64,000 nucleotides of DNA from Doryteuthis pealeii (Eukaryota > Mollusca > Cephalopoda > Myopsida > Loliginidae): contig CM042147.1 of NCBI GenBank assembly GCA_023376005.1, positions 120,260,782 through 120,324,781 of the forward strand, read 5' to 3'. Below the pieces are notes generated by a model, which was not told the origin of the DNA, made no database searches, and was given only the letters and a program-made list of their open reading frames with translations. Shown here piece by piece: positions 31,785 to 41,874 of this stretch. The translations under genes were made by a program, and so were the position numbers. How positions within the stretch are numbered: the stretch's first letter is position 1; each line of letters opens with the position of its first letter.

Positions 31785-31900
31785 CTTGCAATTTCAACAG
31801 AAGGTTCCCGAGTCTGAAAAGAAACACCTGAATAAGACCGGAAGGAACGTCGGCCGAAATGTTGTGTATACGACAATAAAGATGAGTCCAACAGTCCGTA
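31785..31900 (+). repeat. Hammerhead-like remnant
   Basis: AAACAC-CTGAATA ... CGGCC-GAA-ATGTT-GTGT: ACAC/GTGT could form stem I, but the essential G8 of the core is T here and stem III would be one pair. Same repeat family at 38815-38920 and, inverted, 47160-47290. Confidence 0.3.
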
Positions 31901-31945
31901 AAATCCAAATAATACAGACAAAAAGAAGTTTGTTTTTTTAAACAC

Positions 31946-32186
31946 ATAACCTTTTCATCCAGGTCGATAAAACAAGAAATATCTTAGAAATTTACTCAGA
32001 GAAAACATAGGTAGACTGTAAATTAAGTAGCACATTTTTTACCATAGTCTTACGAACAGATGTTAGTGGAATATGAAATGAAGTCCAATGTATATATTTT
32101 TAATTTCTCAACTGGGATTAATACTTTTGATAAAAATCAAACTCTAGGGAAAACATAACTTAATACGTTAATTCATTCATTTATAT

Positions 32187-32233
<47 letters not shown>

Positions 32234-33052
32234 TTAAACGACAGCATTAATTGATGTTGTATAGATTTAAAGTTGTTGTGTAGTGATTCAGTTGTACACT
32301 TTTTTCACTTCAGAACTGCAACAGTGGACTGTTTAAAGATTTTTTTTTTACCCTGAAATAGAAATATTGTTAGATACTCGACAAAATTACCAGCGAATAG
32401 TAATTTTCAGTTTATTTCAGTATAGGACTTGATAAGTTTATGATCTCAATTCCCTTAAAATAACAAAGTGAAAAAGTAAACATAACTAAATCATACAAAA
32501 AAAAACATTAAAGTTCAGAAGATAACTTTAAGTTTAAATGTTTTTAATCTCCAAGATCAAATTACTTGATGATGTATTAAGAATTCTGAGGTAGGGGTTA
32601 TCGTCCTTGTCTACGAGCCTCTCTATCGAACCAACTAATCACGAGCCTGCATACTTTGGCGGCAAAGCCGAAGAGGTTAATTCTTGCACGCTCTTTCTGA
32701 TTGACCAGTACCGGAGTCAGACGTCAAAATAGAACGTCTATCATATCCAATCGAATTATCAGATGGCCGTAGCTAAGGGGCTTCGATAACTAACCCTACC
32801 TCAGGATTTCAGTTAAGTGGACAAATTGTAAACATTTGTGCAGATAAACCAAAAAGTCTGCAACCCTTATTGTTTATGTCTGTGATACATGTCTTTTATT
32901 CCAATTCTAGTTGGTTGGTTATTCTTTAACTTTTAACCTGTCTGCCACACTCGTGGTTATCTTCATATTTTGCAAACTTTGAGAACAGTCTCATATCACT
33001 TTACCTTATAGATGATATATCTATAAAAACTTCCGTGGTTTCATCTAAACTC
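31946..33052. other. No gene seen; (TA)n at 32184-32229
   Basis: AT-rich with a compound (TA)n tract. No coding or RNA gene recognised. Confidence 0.6.
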
Positions 33053-33306
33053 CCCAGTTTCAACCGGGGGATCCGGTGGCTTCGGCCCTGGATCACATAA
33101 GTTAACATCGTTAATCCCAGGGTGCCATCCCTCCAGGCAACACATGCCCCTCAATTTAAAGTTTTAAATTGCCCGGTGCCTGAGGCGCCCCCTTGAGGGG
33201 GAATGCCGACGGGATCAACGCATTTTTTGCACCCGCCACCCATGAGCTTCGATTCGTGGGTGGTCCCACATTAATAGGGTCTTGTGCCTAACCCGTACAC
33301 GTGGGG
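33053..33306 (+). repeat. GC-rich interspersed repeat G1, third copy
   Basis: Best preserved for GCCATCCCTCCAGGCAACA, GGTGCCTGAGGCGCCCCC, GGGGGAATGCCGACGGGATC and GGTCCCACATTAATAGGG. Confidence 0.68.
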
Positions 33307-33510
33307 TATAGTAACTCAGGATACAGCTTACCTGAAGAGTCGCTATTTGTTCGACCAACCGGTCAGCAGCCGGGCTAAGCCGTGACAAGATGCAAAATCT
33401 GTATTGTACTTGAACTCATGTCAAGACAAGAAATGTAATTAATTAACTTAAATACACATTAGAAATATCAAGATGGGAACTATACAAGGGTGACACGGGC
33501 TGTTTTGAAC

Positions 33511-33829
33511 AAATCCTGATTTCAATATAAATTCAATACAAATCCTGATTTTAATATAAATTCAATACAAATCCTGATTTCAATATAAATTCAATACAAA
33601 TCCTGATTTTAATATAAATTCAATACAAATCCTGATTTCAATATAAATTCAATACAAATCCTGATTTCAATATAAATTCAATACAAATCCTGATTTCAAT
33701 ATAAATTCAATACAAATCCTGATTTCAATATAAATTCAATACAAATCCTGATTTCAATATAAATTCAATACAAATCCTGATTTCAATATAAATTCAATAC
33801 AAATCCTGATTTCAATATAAATTCTATAA
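33511..33829. repeat. 29-bp minisatellite, 11 copies
   Basis: Unit starts AAATCCTGATTTCAATATAA and repeats at exactly 29-bp steps from 33511 to 33801. Copies 2 and 4 carry TTTT for TTTC. Very little divergence, so young or homogenised. Confidence 0.96.
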
Positions 33830-33926
33830 GAATTCAAATTTGGATTTCAACAATCTTTTATCAATAACCTCGAATTATTATTTTCCTACAGTTGATAAAC
33901 CCGTAGAAATTCCTCAGTTTAATTAC

Positions 33927-34193
33927 GGCCCGGGTTAGCTCAGTCGGTAGAGCGTTCGGCTAGAAACCACAAGGTTCCTAGTTCGATACTGGTCCTCGCC
34001 AACTCAGCGTATGAGTAGCACAGGGATCTGTGCGGTAAAATAAGGAGCTGATGGTAGGTGTGGCGCTCCACCTCAGATGCTAAAAATGATCTCATTGGTC
34101 TAGCGCTTTTGAAAAGGGGATAGACTCCCTCGCTGTCTGGCTGATACCGACTTTAGGCCGCCCCGTCGACTTTACTTTACTTTACTTATAAAT
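33927..34193 (+). mobile_element. SINE family 2
   Basis: GGGTTAGCTCAGTCGGTAGA head, GTTCGATACTGG B box, body to CGACTTTACTTTACTTTACT. Nearly identical to the 10315 copy, so recent. Confidence 0.92.
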
Positions 34194-34201
34194 ATATATA
34201 C

Positions 34202-34710
34202 AGGGTATTCGGGATGAATTTTACATATTTTATATTTGGTTATTTTTCTCCGTGGGTTGAAGGTACTGATGCACACTACGCATCGTTTAAAAGTTTTGGA
34301 CCCTTCTTCATTCATATACGTGATGACAGATAGAATGGATGACTGGAACCCACCTGTATCATGGAAGAGAATAACTTGTATCGTGATGATCTGCGCCGGC
34401 CATCAAAATAAGGAGATTATGGTTGCTGCCCAATGCTCCCTGAACACTGCAAAAACAATCAGGCATGAACTGGAGAATTGCAATGTACTCTACGAGACTG
34501 TGGCTAGAAAAAAAAACAACATAACAGATGATCTGATAGCGTTCGAACAGCAGAATTCCTCGAAAGTCTGTAGAAAAAAGTGTTGGATGACCCTGATGTC
34601 TACGTGGAGTTGCTAAACACTGTAGTTAAGCTTTGGATAACAAGGGTAGCCAATGGTAGGTCATATGTATGGCAGCAGGATTCGGCCTCCAGCCACACCT
34701 CTGGGAAAAC
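34202..34710 (+). pseudogene. Tc1/mariner-type transposase, internally deleted
   Basis: After a TA, sequence CAGGGTATTCGGGATGAA resembles a mariner-type terminal repeat. The reading frame from ~34323 has a helix-turn-helix region (ICAGHQNKEI, AAQCSLNTAKTIRHELE). After a frame change near 34580 it continues LDDPDVYVELLNTVV, ANGRSYVWQQDSASSHTS, whose WQQD aspartate is the second catalytic residue. The segment with the first catalytic aspartate is missing and no 3' terminal repeat is seen, so it is dead. Confidence 0.8.
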
Positions 34711-34784
34711 TAGTCTTTTAAATTAAATCAGTAAACTAATATAAAATGGAAAGAAATCAATTGGAATTTATGCGTAATGGTTAA

Positions 34785-34870
34785 TAAGCTTATCTCGCAT
34801 ATCAATACAACTAAGTAGTGAGTTCGATCCTCGTCGAGTGACCCAGACTTATGGTCTTGGGTCACAATTA
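34785..34870 (+). mobile_element. SINE family 3 fragment
   Basis: A-box-like TAATGGTTAATAAG and B box GAGTTCGATCCTCG, then GGTCTTGGGTCACAAT as in other family 3 copies. Confidence 0.6.
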
Positions 34871-34875
34871 AGGGA

Positions 34876-34981
34876 CCATATGACCCCTTTTTGATCTCGA
34901 TTAAGAAGGGACATGTTTTTCATTTATACCGTCAATATCCGGTTGTTTTAACAGACGATTTTTAGATTTGCTTTTAATTAT
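34876..34981 (+). mobile_element. Foldback element arm truncated at the gap
   Basis: Same arm as 27860-27931 (GATCTCGATTAAGAAGGGAC, CCGTCAATATCCGG) followed by loop sequence, cut by the gap. Confidence 0.75.
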
Positions 34982-35181
34982 NNNNNNNNNNNNNNNNNNN
35001 NNNNNNNNNNNNNNNNNNNNNNNNNNNNNNNNNNNNNNNNNNNNNNNNNNNNNNNNNNNNNNNNNNNNNNNNNNNNNNNNNNNNNNNNNNNNNNNNNNNN
35101 NNNNNNNNNNNNNNNNNNNNNNNNNNNNNNNNNNNNNNNNNNNNNNNNNNNNNNNNNNNNNNNNNNNNNNNNNNNNNNNNN
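34982..35181. other. Assembly gap, 200 N
   Basis: Exactly 200 N, a round number typical of scaffolding placeholders, so the real distance is unknown. It begins in the loop of a foldback element, a structure that commonly breaks assemblies. Confidence 0.98.
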
Positions 35182-35785
35182 AAACAACCCATGTAATTAA
35201 ATTATGAAAATAAATAAGACGTCTTTTAAATACGAATAATTATCTTCAAATTTAATAAGAGCAATTTATTTTTTATATCATTCATCTCACAAATCATTTT
35301 GGTCGTAAATACACGAAACAAAACGTCACTATAAAACCCAAGTACGAATCTAATTCCTTATTTTATTACTTTTAAGCGGTGAGATAATTTTGCCTTAAAT
35401 CTAAACATATGTCCGGTTCTTCGAATAATCCAACCAAAACCCAGGTATTATCCAATGGACTGGCTAAAACAGTATATTTTGCAGGACAGAGGATTTAAGC
35501 CCTAAATCGGATTTTCGCTGCTTTAGAATAAGAAATTAAGTGGATTAAAATTAGTACGATTAAATATTGGGTCAATATTAAGATAAAAAAAGAGAACGCT
35601 TTTAACTTTCTTTTAAAAATGTTTCACTTGCAGTGCATTTTGCATAAAATGACGAAAATATTATTTAGTTTTTTTTTTCCCTCTCTTCAATGATAGAATT
35701 AGTAAACAAATATACGCCATGTTTGATTTTTTTTTAAATGGGTAATATCATAATACGATCAAAAGCTATCTTTTTAGAATATTTA
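35182..35785. other. No gene seen
   Basis: AT-rich sequence right of the gap. The foldback right arm expected from 27999-28071 is not found here. Confidence 0.55.
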
Positions 35786-35789
35786 CCGT

Positions 35790-35905
35790 ACGGTTAGTAT
35801 TTGACACAAGGACACAAGTATGGGGTATCCTGCGAGGATCGAACTCGCTTTTAAGTAGTAACGGATTTGCGAGACTTGCTTTCTCACAATTACACCACGA
35901 CCGGA
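35790..35905 (-). mobile_element. SINE family 3
   Basis: Minus-strand head CGTGGTGTAATTGTGAG and B box GCGAGTTCGATCCTCG, 3' end at GTATTTGACACAAGGACAC. Confidence 0.72.
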
Positions 35906-35982
35906 CACCTTAAAGCGGTCTTTTTTAATGAAGTTTTCTAAATTGAAATAAACTTTTGTCAAACTTAGTATCTAATATAAGT

Positions 35983-36228
35983 AAAGTCGTCGGGGTGGCC
36001 TAAAGTCGGTATCAGCCAATCAGCGAGAGAGTCTATCCCATTTTCACTAGCGCTAGACCAAGGAGATTGTTTTCGCATCTGTGGTGGGGCGCCACACCCA
36101 CCATCAGCTCCTTATTTTACCGCACAGATCCCTGTGCTACTCATACGCTGAGTTGGCGAGGGCCGGTATCGAACTAGGAACCTTGTGGTTTCCAGCCGAA
36201 CGCTCTACCGACTGAGCCAAGACTACAA
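35983..36228 (-). mobile_element. SINE family 2
   Basis: Reverse complement of the 10315 family: TTGGCTCAGTCGGTAGAGCG head at the right end, body to CGACTTTACTTAT at the left. Confidence 0.9.
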
Positions 36229-36344
36229 AATAGACACAACAAAGTTGTAGTATTGATAGTCAAGTATTACATTCAGTATCAATCGTGAATACAAATCCCC
36301 CTTGGCCACTGGCGACTAGGCTCTTTTACATTCTCGGGGGGAGT

Positions 36345-36440
36345 TTTAGTGGATATGATTCTGCGACCCTGGGTTTTATACCTTTCTTTTCGGCATTCAT
36401 CAAAATGCCGAAAAGAAAGGCAAAAAACACAGGGTCGCAG
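36345..36440. repeat. Short perfect palindrome
   Basis: ATGATTCTGCGACCCTG and CAGGGTCGCAGAATCAT with CTTTCTTTTCGGCAT / ATGCCGAAAAGAAAG inside. A TGATGA...GAAA string is present but no stem II can form between them, so it is not called a ribozyme. Confidence 0.85.
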
Positions 36441-36600
36441 AATCATGGCCATGGAATAAGTATATACACACAAACTAATATATACTTATTTATTCTTACA
36501 TATATAATAGCTCCATCACTGATATTGAGCACTCCCCTCATAATACAGCAAAATCTTGGCGGACCACTAACTCACCAAGTGAGATAATGATAACCATACG

Positions 36601-36601
<1 letters not shown>

Positions 36602-36662
<61 letters not shown>
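36602..36662. repeat. (TA)n microsatellite
   Basis: About 30 TA units directly left of the ribozyme palindrome. Confidence 0.96.
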
Positions 36663-36665
<3 letters not shown>

Positions 36666-36858
36666 TAAAGAAATAACAAAAGACTTAGAGATTTAGCATT
36701 ATAGTCTATTTCAGGGAGCTTAGACAAAGTGTCTAACTTTCCCGACTCATCAGATGCGATTCGCATTTGATGGGTCGGGAGAGTTAGACACTTTGTCTAA
36801 GCTCTCTGAAATAGACTATAATGTTAAATCTCTAAGTCTTTTGTTGTTTCTTTACTTA
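36663..36858. mobile_element. Palindromic element with opposed hammerhead motifs
   Basis: Arms of about 93 bp (AAGTAAAGAAATAACAAAAG to GACTCATCAGATGCG and inverse). Each arm carries a hammerhead-like block: intact core on the minus strand, mutated on the plus strand (TTGATGG). Confidence 0.8.
36696..36757 (-). ncRNA. Hammerhead ribozyme motif
   Basis: Minus strand: stem I GCAT (36754-36757)/ATGC (36696-36699); core CTGATGA (36747-36753); stem II with GGGA/TCCC and a TTAGAC/GTCTAA hairpin; GAA (36710-36712); stem III ATAGACTAT; A17 at 36700. Three nucleotides (GTC) at the stem II base are unpaired, so activity is doubtful. Confidence 0.5.
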
Positions 36859-36974
36859 TATATTTGCTCTGTGACTCTAACATTAAGAGCACACATTGAG
36901 CTCTCAAACTGCGACAGGTTTTTTTTAAATAAAACTCTTGTGTCGTAAGGAAGATTTCTTCTCTGGACTTTTGG

Positions 36975-36977
<3 letters not shown>

Positions 36978-37046
<69 letters not shown>

Positions 37047-37073
37047 GGAAGAAAGAAAGAAAGAAAGAAAGAA
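36978..37073. repeat. (TA)n(GA)n(GAAA)n compound microsatellite
   Basis: Three consecutive simple repeats. Confidence 0.95.
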
Positions 37074-37379
37074 AAAGAGTAATTTTAAAAGCCTCTTGAA
37101 CCAAATATCTGTTGATTGTCCAATTAAGAGCTTTTCAACTACTTTCTTCTTGTTTAAAAACAACGCATTTCACACTAACACGTTTGATTTTATTATAAGA
37201 GATTGTATCTGAATCTGCGAGATAGAAGCCGCCATTTTGTCAAAACCTTGGAGATGTTTTGTTTATTGTGATTAGATGAGACAATTCCCCGCCAGCAAAC
37301 TCTTTGACGGAAATTGAATAGATTGAAATCTTTTCAAAAGTAACTCGTCGCCAACTTGAATTAATTTCACTCATGTAAT

Positions 37380-37775
37380 TAAACAGAATTTGAAGTTAGA
37401 TGCTCGCCTGATTAGGATACCGATGAAAGATAATTATTCATTTTAAACTTTGTTGAATATGAATTTCAACCTTTGGAACTCCAACGTCCTAGCAACACTA
37501 CTGCCAATCAGTCTGTTGAATAACAGATTACGTTTTCAGTTATTTTTCAGCCATGAACCTAGAATCAGGGCTGTGGAGTCGGAGTCGGGGTCGGAGTCGG
37601 AAGATGGCGACGAGTTACTAATAATAGTTAATAGATTTCAATCTATTCAATTCCATCTAAGAGTTTTCGAATCCTGTTTAATTAGACGAGTGAAATTAAA
37701 TAGGATTTGAAATTAGGTGCTCGCCTGGTTATGATAGAAATGAAATATAATTATTCATTTTAAACTTTGTCGAGT
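37380..37775 (+). repeat. Direct repeat pair
   Basis: AATTTGAAGTTAGATGCTCG...ATTATTCATTTTAAACTTTG occurs at 37384-37455 and again, diverged, at 37693-37770. Confidence 0.7.
37455..37605 (+). repeat. Inverted copy of 38605-38750
   Basis: CTTTGGAACTCCAACGTCCT, AGCAACACTACTGCCAATCA and a (GGAGTC)-type run with GGGCTGTGGAGTCGG recur reversed at 38605-38750, about 1 kb away. Confidence 0.75.
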
Positions 37776-37779
37776 ACAT

Positions 37780-38115
37780 GAAATATTCCGACAAAGTTAT
37801 AAGATAACAACAGACTTTATTCCGTGAGTATACGGAGAAATACATTCAAAACAAATATATAAACATGCATAAAGAAAGTAGATTGTAGGACTTATGTACT
37901 AAGGAGTGTCACTTACTGATAGATGGCTGGGGGGCAACGCCCTTAAGGGTAAGAGGCACAAGCGTCTAAACCATGTGAAGTATTTGCCTGTCCCAGAGAA
38001 CTCAGAATTCCCGGGCTGTTGCCTAAATACTCTCGCCACCTATCGGCGGAAACCTGCAGCAATGAAGAAAACTCTTCTGGACCTAACAGGGGCAGACAGT
38101 CGCTACAGTTTAATC
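37780..38115 (-). mobile_element. Possible solo LTR, diverged
   Basis: TTCCGACAAAG..., GGGGGGCAACGCCC and AGGGGCAGACAGTCGCTACA parallel the 30760 and 63299 LTRs. No target duplication found. Confidence 0.5.
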
Positions 38116-38284
38116 TCAAGCCTGTTCGAGACTGATATTCGCTCTTTGAATTTTATGATGAGCATAGCACTTTTCTTACTTACAAGTTGCTCCTCAATTG
38201 TGACCTTGAGACAGTTTTATCTTTGGTCTACAACTACCCACTATAGTGTACTATAGTTACATCCACCGCGCGGGAAGTGTGTAT

Positions 38285-38557
38285 TTAACCAACTCCTCAG
38301 CCACGGGTAGGATGTGACACAAGGCCAATTTTCAAGGTTCCTGGTTCGTTACCGGCACTTACCAACTCAGCGTATGAGTAGCACAGGATCAGTGCGGTAA
38401 AGTGAGGAGCTGATGGTAGGTGTAGCACTTCTCCTCAGACACTAAAATAATCTCGTCTAGCGCTGGTGAAAAGGGAATACTCCCTCGTTGTCTGGTTGAT
38501 ACCGACTTCAGGCTGATACCGACTTTATGCCATCCCGACGACTTTACTTTTTTTTAC
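38285..38557 (+). mobile_element. SINE family 2, 5'-truncated, next to a SINE 1 scrap
   Basis: Begins within the tRNA head (CAAGGTTCCTGGTTCG) and runs to CGACTTTAC. A SINE family 1 3' end (AACTCCTCAGCCACGGGTAG) lies immediately before it. Confidence 0.75.
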
Positions 38558-38604
38558 TTTTACAGCTGGTTTAAATTCAGAGTTTTCCTTCTCCTAGACT
38601 GCTT

Positions 38605-38750
38605 AATTGCTTCCGACTCCGACTCCGCAGCCCTGATTCTGTCTGAAAAATAGTTGGAAATGAATAAATGCTATTCAACTGACTGATTGGCAGTATTGTT
38701 GCTAGGACGTTGGAGTTCCAAGGGTTGAGATTCATTTCTCTGAATTTTTT
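38605..38750 (-). repeat. Inverted copy of 37455-37605
   Basis: See 37455-37605; together they could fold a ~1-kb hairpin. Confidence 0.75.
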
Positions 38751-38814
38751 AGATGAGGGTTGATAATTAGTATTAGTTGTACCTTCTTGTCGTAATCGGG
38801 AATCTTCTTGATGG

Positions 38815-38920
38815 CTCTCGATTACGACAAGAAGGTTCCTGAGTTTGACGAGAAATACTTGAAGAAGGCCGGCGAAAAACGTTAATAATGAAGATGAGGA
38901 CAATAGTCCGAATAATACAA
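38815..38920 (+). repeat. Hammerhead-like remnant
   Basis: TACTTGAAGAAGGCCGGCGA then AAAACG: a family member of 31785, too degraded to fold. Confidence 0.25.
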
Positions 38921-38973
38921 ATAATACTAATTATCAAGCCTCAGCTAAAAAAATTCCGAGAAATAGTAATAAA

Positions 38974-39222
38974 TGGCCGGGTTAGCTCAGTCGGTAGAGC
39001 GTTCGGCTAGAAACCACAAGGTTCCTAGTTCGATACCGGTCCTCGCCAACTCAGCGTATGAGTAGCACAGGGATCTGTGCGGTAAATTAAGGAGCTGATG
39101 GTAGGTGTGGCGCTCCACCTCAAATGCTAAAACAATCTCCTTGGTCTAGCGCAAGTGAAAAGGGGATAGACTCCCTCGCTGACTGGCTGATACCGACTTA
39201 AGGCCGCCCCGTCGACTTTACT
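38974..39222 (+). mobile_element. SINE family 2
   Basis: GGCCGGGTTAGCTCAGTCGG head, GTTCGATACCGG B box, body to CGACTTTACTTATGG. Confidence 0.92.
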
Positions 39223-39573
39223 TATGGCACATAGATTGCACTGTTTTCTTCTAGTTTTATTTCTTCGATTCCCGATTAAGAGTCGAATAAACGTCCGTAT
39301 TAGTTAAGTAACTTACACGCAGTTATCTTGTGCAAAGAACAAAGTAATATTCACACTGAAAGACCTTTTTACTTCGTGAGACGAACTGTTTGTTCTCCAT
39401 TTCTCCTTGACCACATTGTGGCGTTTGCACTTAACAACACTCCCAGCGAGTGACCATTTCTGCACTTGGTTTTACCGATTAGTATTCTTCTCCCCCCACC
39501 CAACCCTCATAAGTTCGATCATTAAACAATATGATGTAGCTAAGATACCATAAAAAAAAACTATGTCAGAGAG
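39223..39573. other. No gene seen
   Basis: Single-copy-looking AT-rich sequence. Confidence 0.5.
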
Positions 39574-39628
<55 letters not shown>

Positions 39629-39696
39629 TTTCATAGCCTTCTTCATCTTTCTTCGAGGGAGAGTCCGCGTGTAATGCAACATTGTACAAAGCAGCC

Positions 39697-39730
<34 letters not shown>
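39574..39730. repeat. (CT)n and (TA)n microsatellites
   Basis: (CT)n at 39574-39625; (TA)n at 39700-39730. Confidence 0.95.
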
Positions 39731-39732
<2 letters not shown>

Positions 39733-39878
39733 TAGGGAACATGGAAATAAATCCGACCGTATACAGATATATGAAATATGAAAAAACAAGGTATTCGGGG
39801 GATCATTTTATTATAGTCTGAAGTATTAGCTAACGTTAAACGTTTCAGCATTGTCAATATGTGATGTTACATTTTCTG

Positions 39879-39883
<5 letters not shown>

Positions 39884-39927
<44 letters not shown>

Positions 39928-40083
39928 ATATATATATAATATAATAGATAGAATAATGTACACATGGATAAACTCCGGACCGAAACACGTGTAAGTTAAA
40001 TTATTAAAAATAATCCTAATTTATCCATTCAATACTTTCTTTCCTTTATTTCTCTTTTCAACACCCCCCCCCACACACACAAT

Positions 40084-40136
<53 letters not shown>
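39884..40136 (+). mobile_element. Hammerhead 3' half between (TA)n tracts
   Basis: GGACC-GAA-ACACGTGT-A-AGTTAAAT (39980-40005) is the 3' half of the split hammerhead family, followed by TTTATCCATTCAA...CTTTCCTTTATTTC as at 1377. The 5' half (CTGATGA) is missing, apparently replaced by the left (TA)n tract. Confidence 0.55.
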
Positions 40137-40138
<2 letters not shown>

Positions 40139-40248
40139 TCCAAATTTCTATTTGTGCCGTCTGTCTGATGAGACTAAAAAAAATTTAAGGAGTTTTGGAA
40201 ATTTATTTAATTTCTAAAGAATTACAGAATGACGGTTTTCCTTCCGTT

Positions 40249-40256
<8 letters not shown>

Positions 40257-40306
<50 letters not shown>
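40257..40306. repeat. (TA)n microsatellite
   Basis: Left border of the retrozyme-like array. Confidence 0.95.
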
Positions 40307-40463
40307 AAACAAGGTTTGTTTAGAATGGCTTTTTTGCCGATAATTTTTTGGAGAATAAGTGCTTAATTGGAGTCGTACCTAATTTTGAAAATTAATTAAT
40401 TAATAATGAATTAGGCGGGAATACCTATTAAATGTATGGCTAAACAAATCGAGAAAAATCAAT

Positions 40464-40505
40464 CTCTGTATGTACATTTCGGCCTATTAGGCCTCATCAG
40501 CAGAG
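40464..40505 (-). ncRNA. Type I hammerhead, array unit 1
   Basis: Minus strand: stem I CTCTG/CAGAG; core CTGATGA (40494-40500); stem II GGCC-TAATA-GGCC; GAA (40478-40480); stem III ATGTACAT; A17 (40469) giving an AUA cleavage triplet. All invariant core positions are present. Confidence 0.88.
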
Positions 40506-40829
40506 CTATAGATCGGAAGACCGCCCTGTGCGTGATTTGAAACCGGACTGCCAAGCTGACAGGCCGATCCCATAACCCCAACACTAAACGAACTTCTTAG
40601 ATTTTGATTTGTTTAGAGTAGGTTAACATTCCTCTTCTAGTGACTTTTATTACACGACGATATGGTAAGTTGTAAACAAGGTTTGTTTAGAATGGCTTTT
40701 TGCCGATAATTTTTTGGAGAATAAGTGCTTAATTGGAGTCGTACCTAATTTTGAAAATTAATTAATTAATAATGAATTAGGCGGGAATACCTATTAAATG
40801 TATGGCTAAACAAATCGAGAAAAATCAAT

Positions 40830-40871
40830 CTCTGTATGTACATTTCGGCCTATTAGGCCTCATCAGCAGAG
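40830..40871 (-). ncRNA. Type I hammerhead, array unit 2
   Basis: Identical to unit 1, 366 bp further on; cleavage between 40835 and 40834. Confidence 0.88.
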
Positions 40872-41195
40872 CTATAGATCGGAAGACCGCCCTGTGCGTG
40901 ATTTGAAACCGGACTGCCAAGCTGACAGGCCGATCCCATAACCCCAACACTAAACGAACTTCTTAGATTTTATGATTTGTTTAGAGTAGGTTAACATTCC
41001 TCTTCTAGTGACTTTTATTACACGACGATATGGTAAGTTGTAAACAAGGTTTGTTTAGAATGGCTTTTGCCGATAATTTTTTGGAGAATAAGTGCTTAAT
41101 TGGAGTCGTACCTAATTTTGAAAATTAATTAATAATAATGAATTAGGCGGGAATACCTATTAAATGTATGGCTAAACAAATCGAGAAAAATCAAT

Positions 41196-41237
41196 CTCTG
41201 TATGTACATTTCGGCCTATTAGGCCTCATCAGCAGAG
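41196..41237 (-). ncRNA. Type I hammerhead, array unit 3
   Basis: Identical to unit 1, another 366 bp on. Confidence 0.88.
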
Positions 41238-41549
41238 CTATAGATCGGAAGACCGCCCTGTGCGTGATTTGAAACCGGACTGCCAAGCTGACAGGCCGAT
41301 CCCATAACCCCAACACTAAACGAACTTCTTAGATTTTAATGATTTGTTTAGTAGGTTAACATTCCTCTCTAGTGACTTTATTACACGACATATGGTAAGT
41401 TGTAAACAAGGTTTGTTTAGAATGGCTTTTTGCCGATAATTTTTTGGAGAATAAGTGCTTAATTGGAGTCGTACCTAATTTTGAAAATTAATTAATTAAT
41501 AATGAATTAGGCGGGAAACCTGTATGGCTAAACAAATCGAGAAAAATCA

Positions 41550-41589
41550 CTCTGTATGTACATTTCGGCCTATTAGGCCTCATCAGCAG
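41550..41589 (-). ncRNA. Hammerhead, array unit 4, stem I truncated
   Basis: Core, stem II and stem III as in unit 1, but the inversion junction at 41589/41590 removes part of stem I, leaving only CTG/CAG. Confidence 0.7.
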
Positions 41590-41738
41590 TAATAAAAGTC
41601 ACTAGAAGAGGAATGTTAACCTACTCTAAACAAATCATAAAATCTAAGAAGTTCGTTTAGTGTTGGGGTTATGGGATCGGCCTGTCAGCTTGGCAGTCCG
41701 GTTTCAAATCACGCACAGGGCGGTCTTCCGATCTATAG

Positions 41739-41780
41739 CTCTGCTGATGAGGCCTAATAGGCCGAAATGTACATACAGAG
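41739..41780 (+). ncRNA. Type I hammerhead, inverted unit
   Basis: Plus-strand copy: CTCTG (41739-41743), CTGATGA (41744-41750), GGCC/GGCC, GAA (41764-41766), ATGTACAT, A17 (41775), CAGAG (41776-41780). Intact. Confidence 0.86.
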
Positions 41781-41874
41781 ATTGATTTTTCCTCGATTTG
41801 TTTAGCCATACATTTAATGGTATTCCTAATTCATTATTAATTAATTATTTTCAAAATTAGTCGACTCCATTAAG

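Noticed and set aside
31309..31945. Overlapping frames on both strands near 31.3-31.9 kb as genes
   Set aside because: Short, overlapping on both strands, and partly inside a repeat family present at 38815 and 47160.
36345..36440. TGATGA...GAAA within the short palindrome
   Set aside because: Only five nucleotides separate the blocks, so stem II cannot form.
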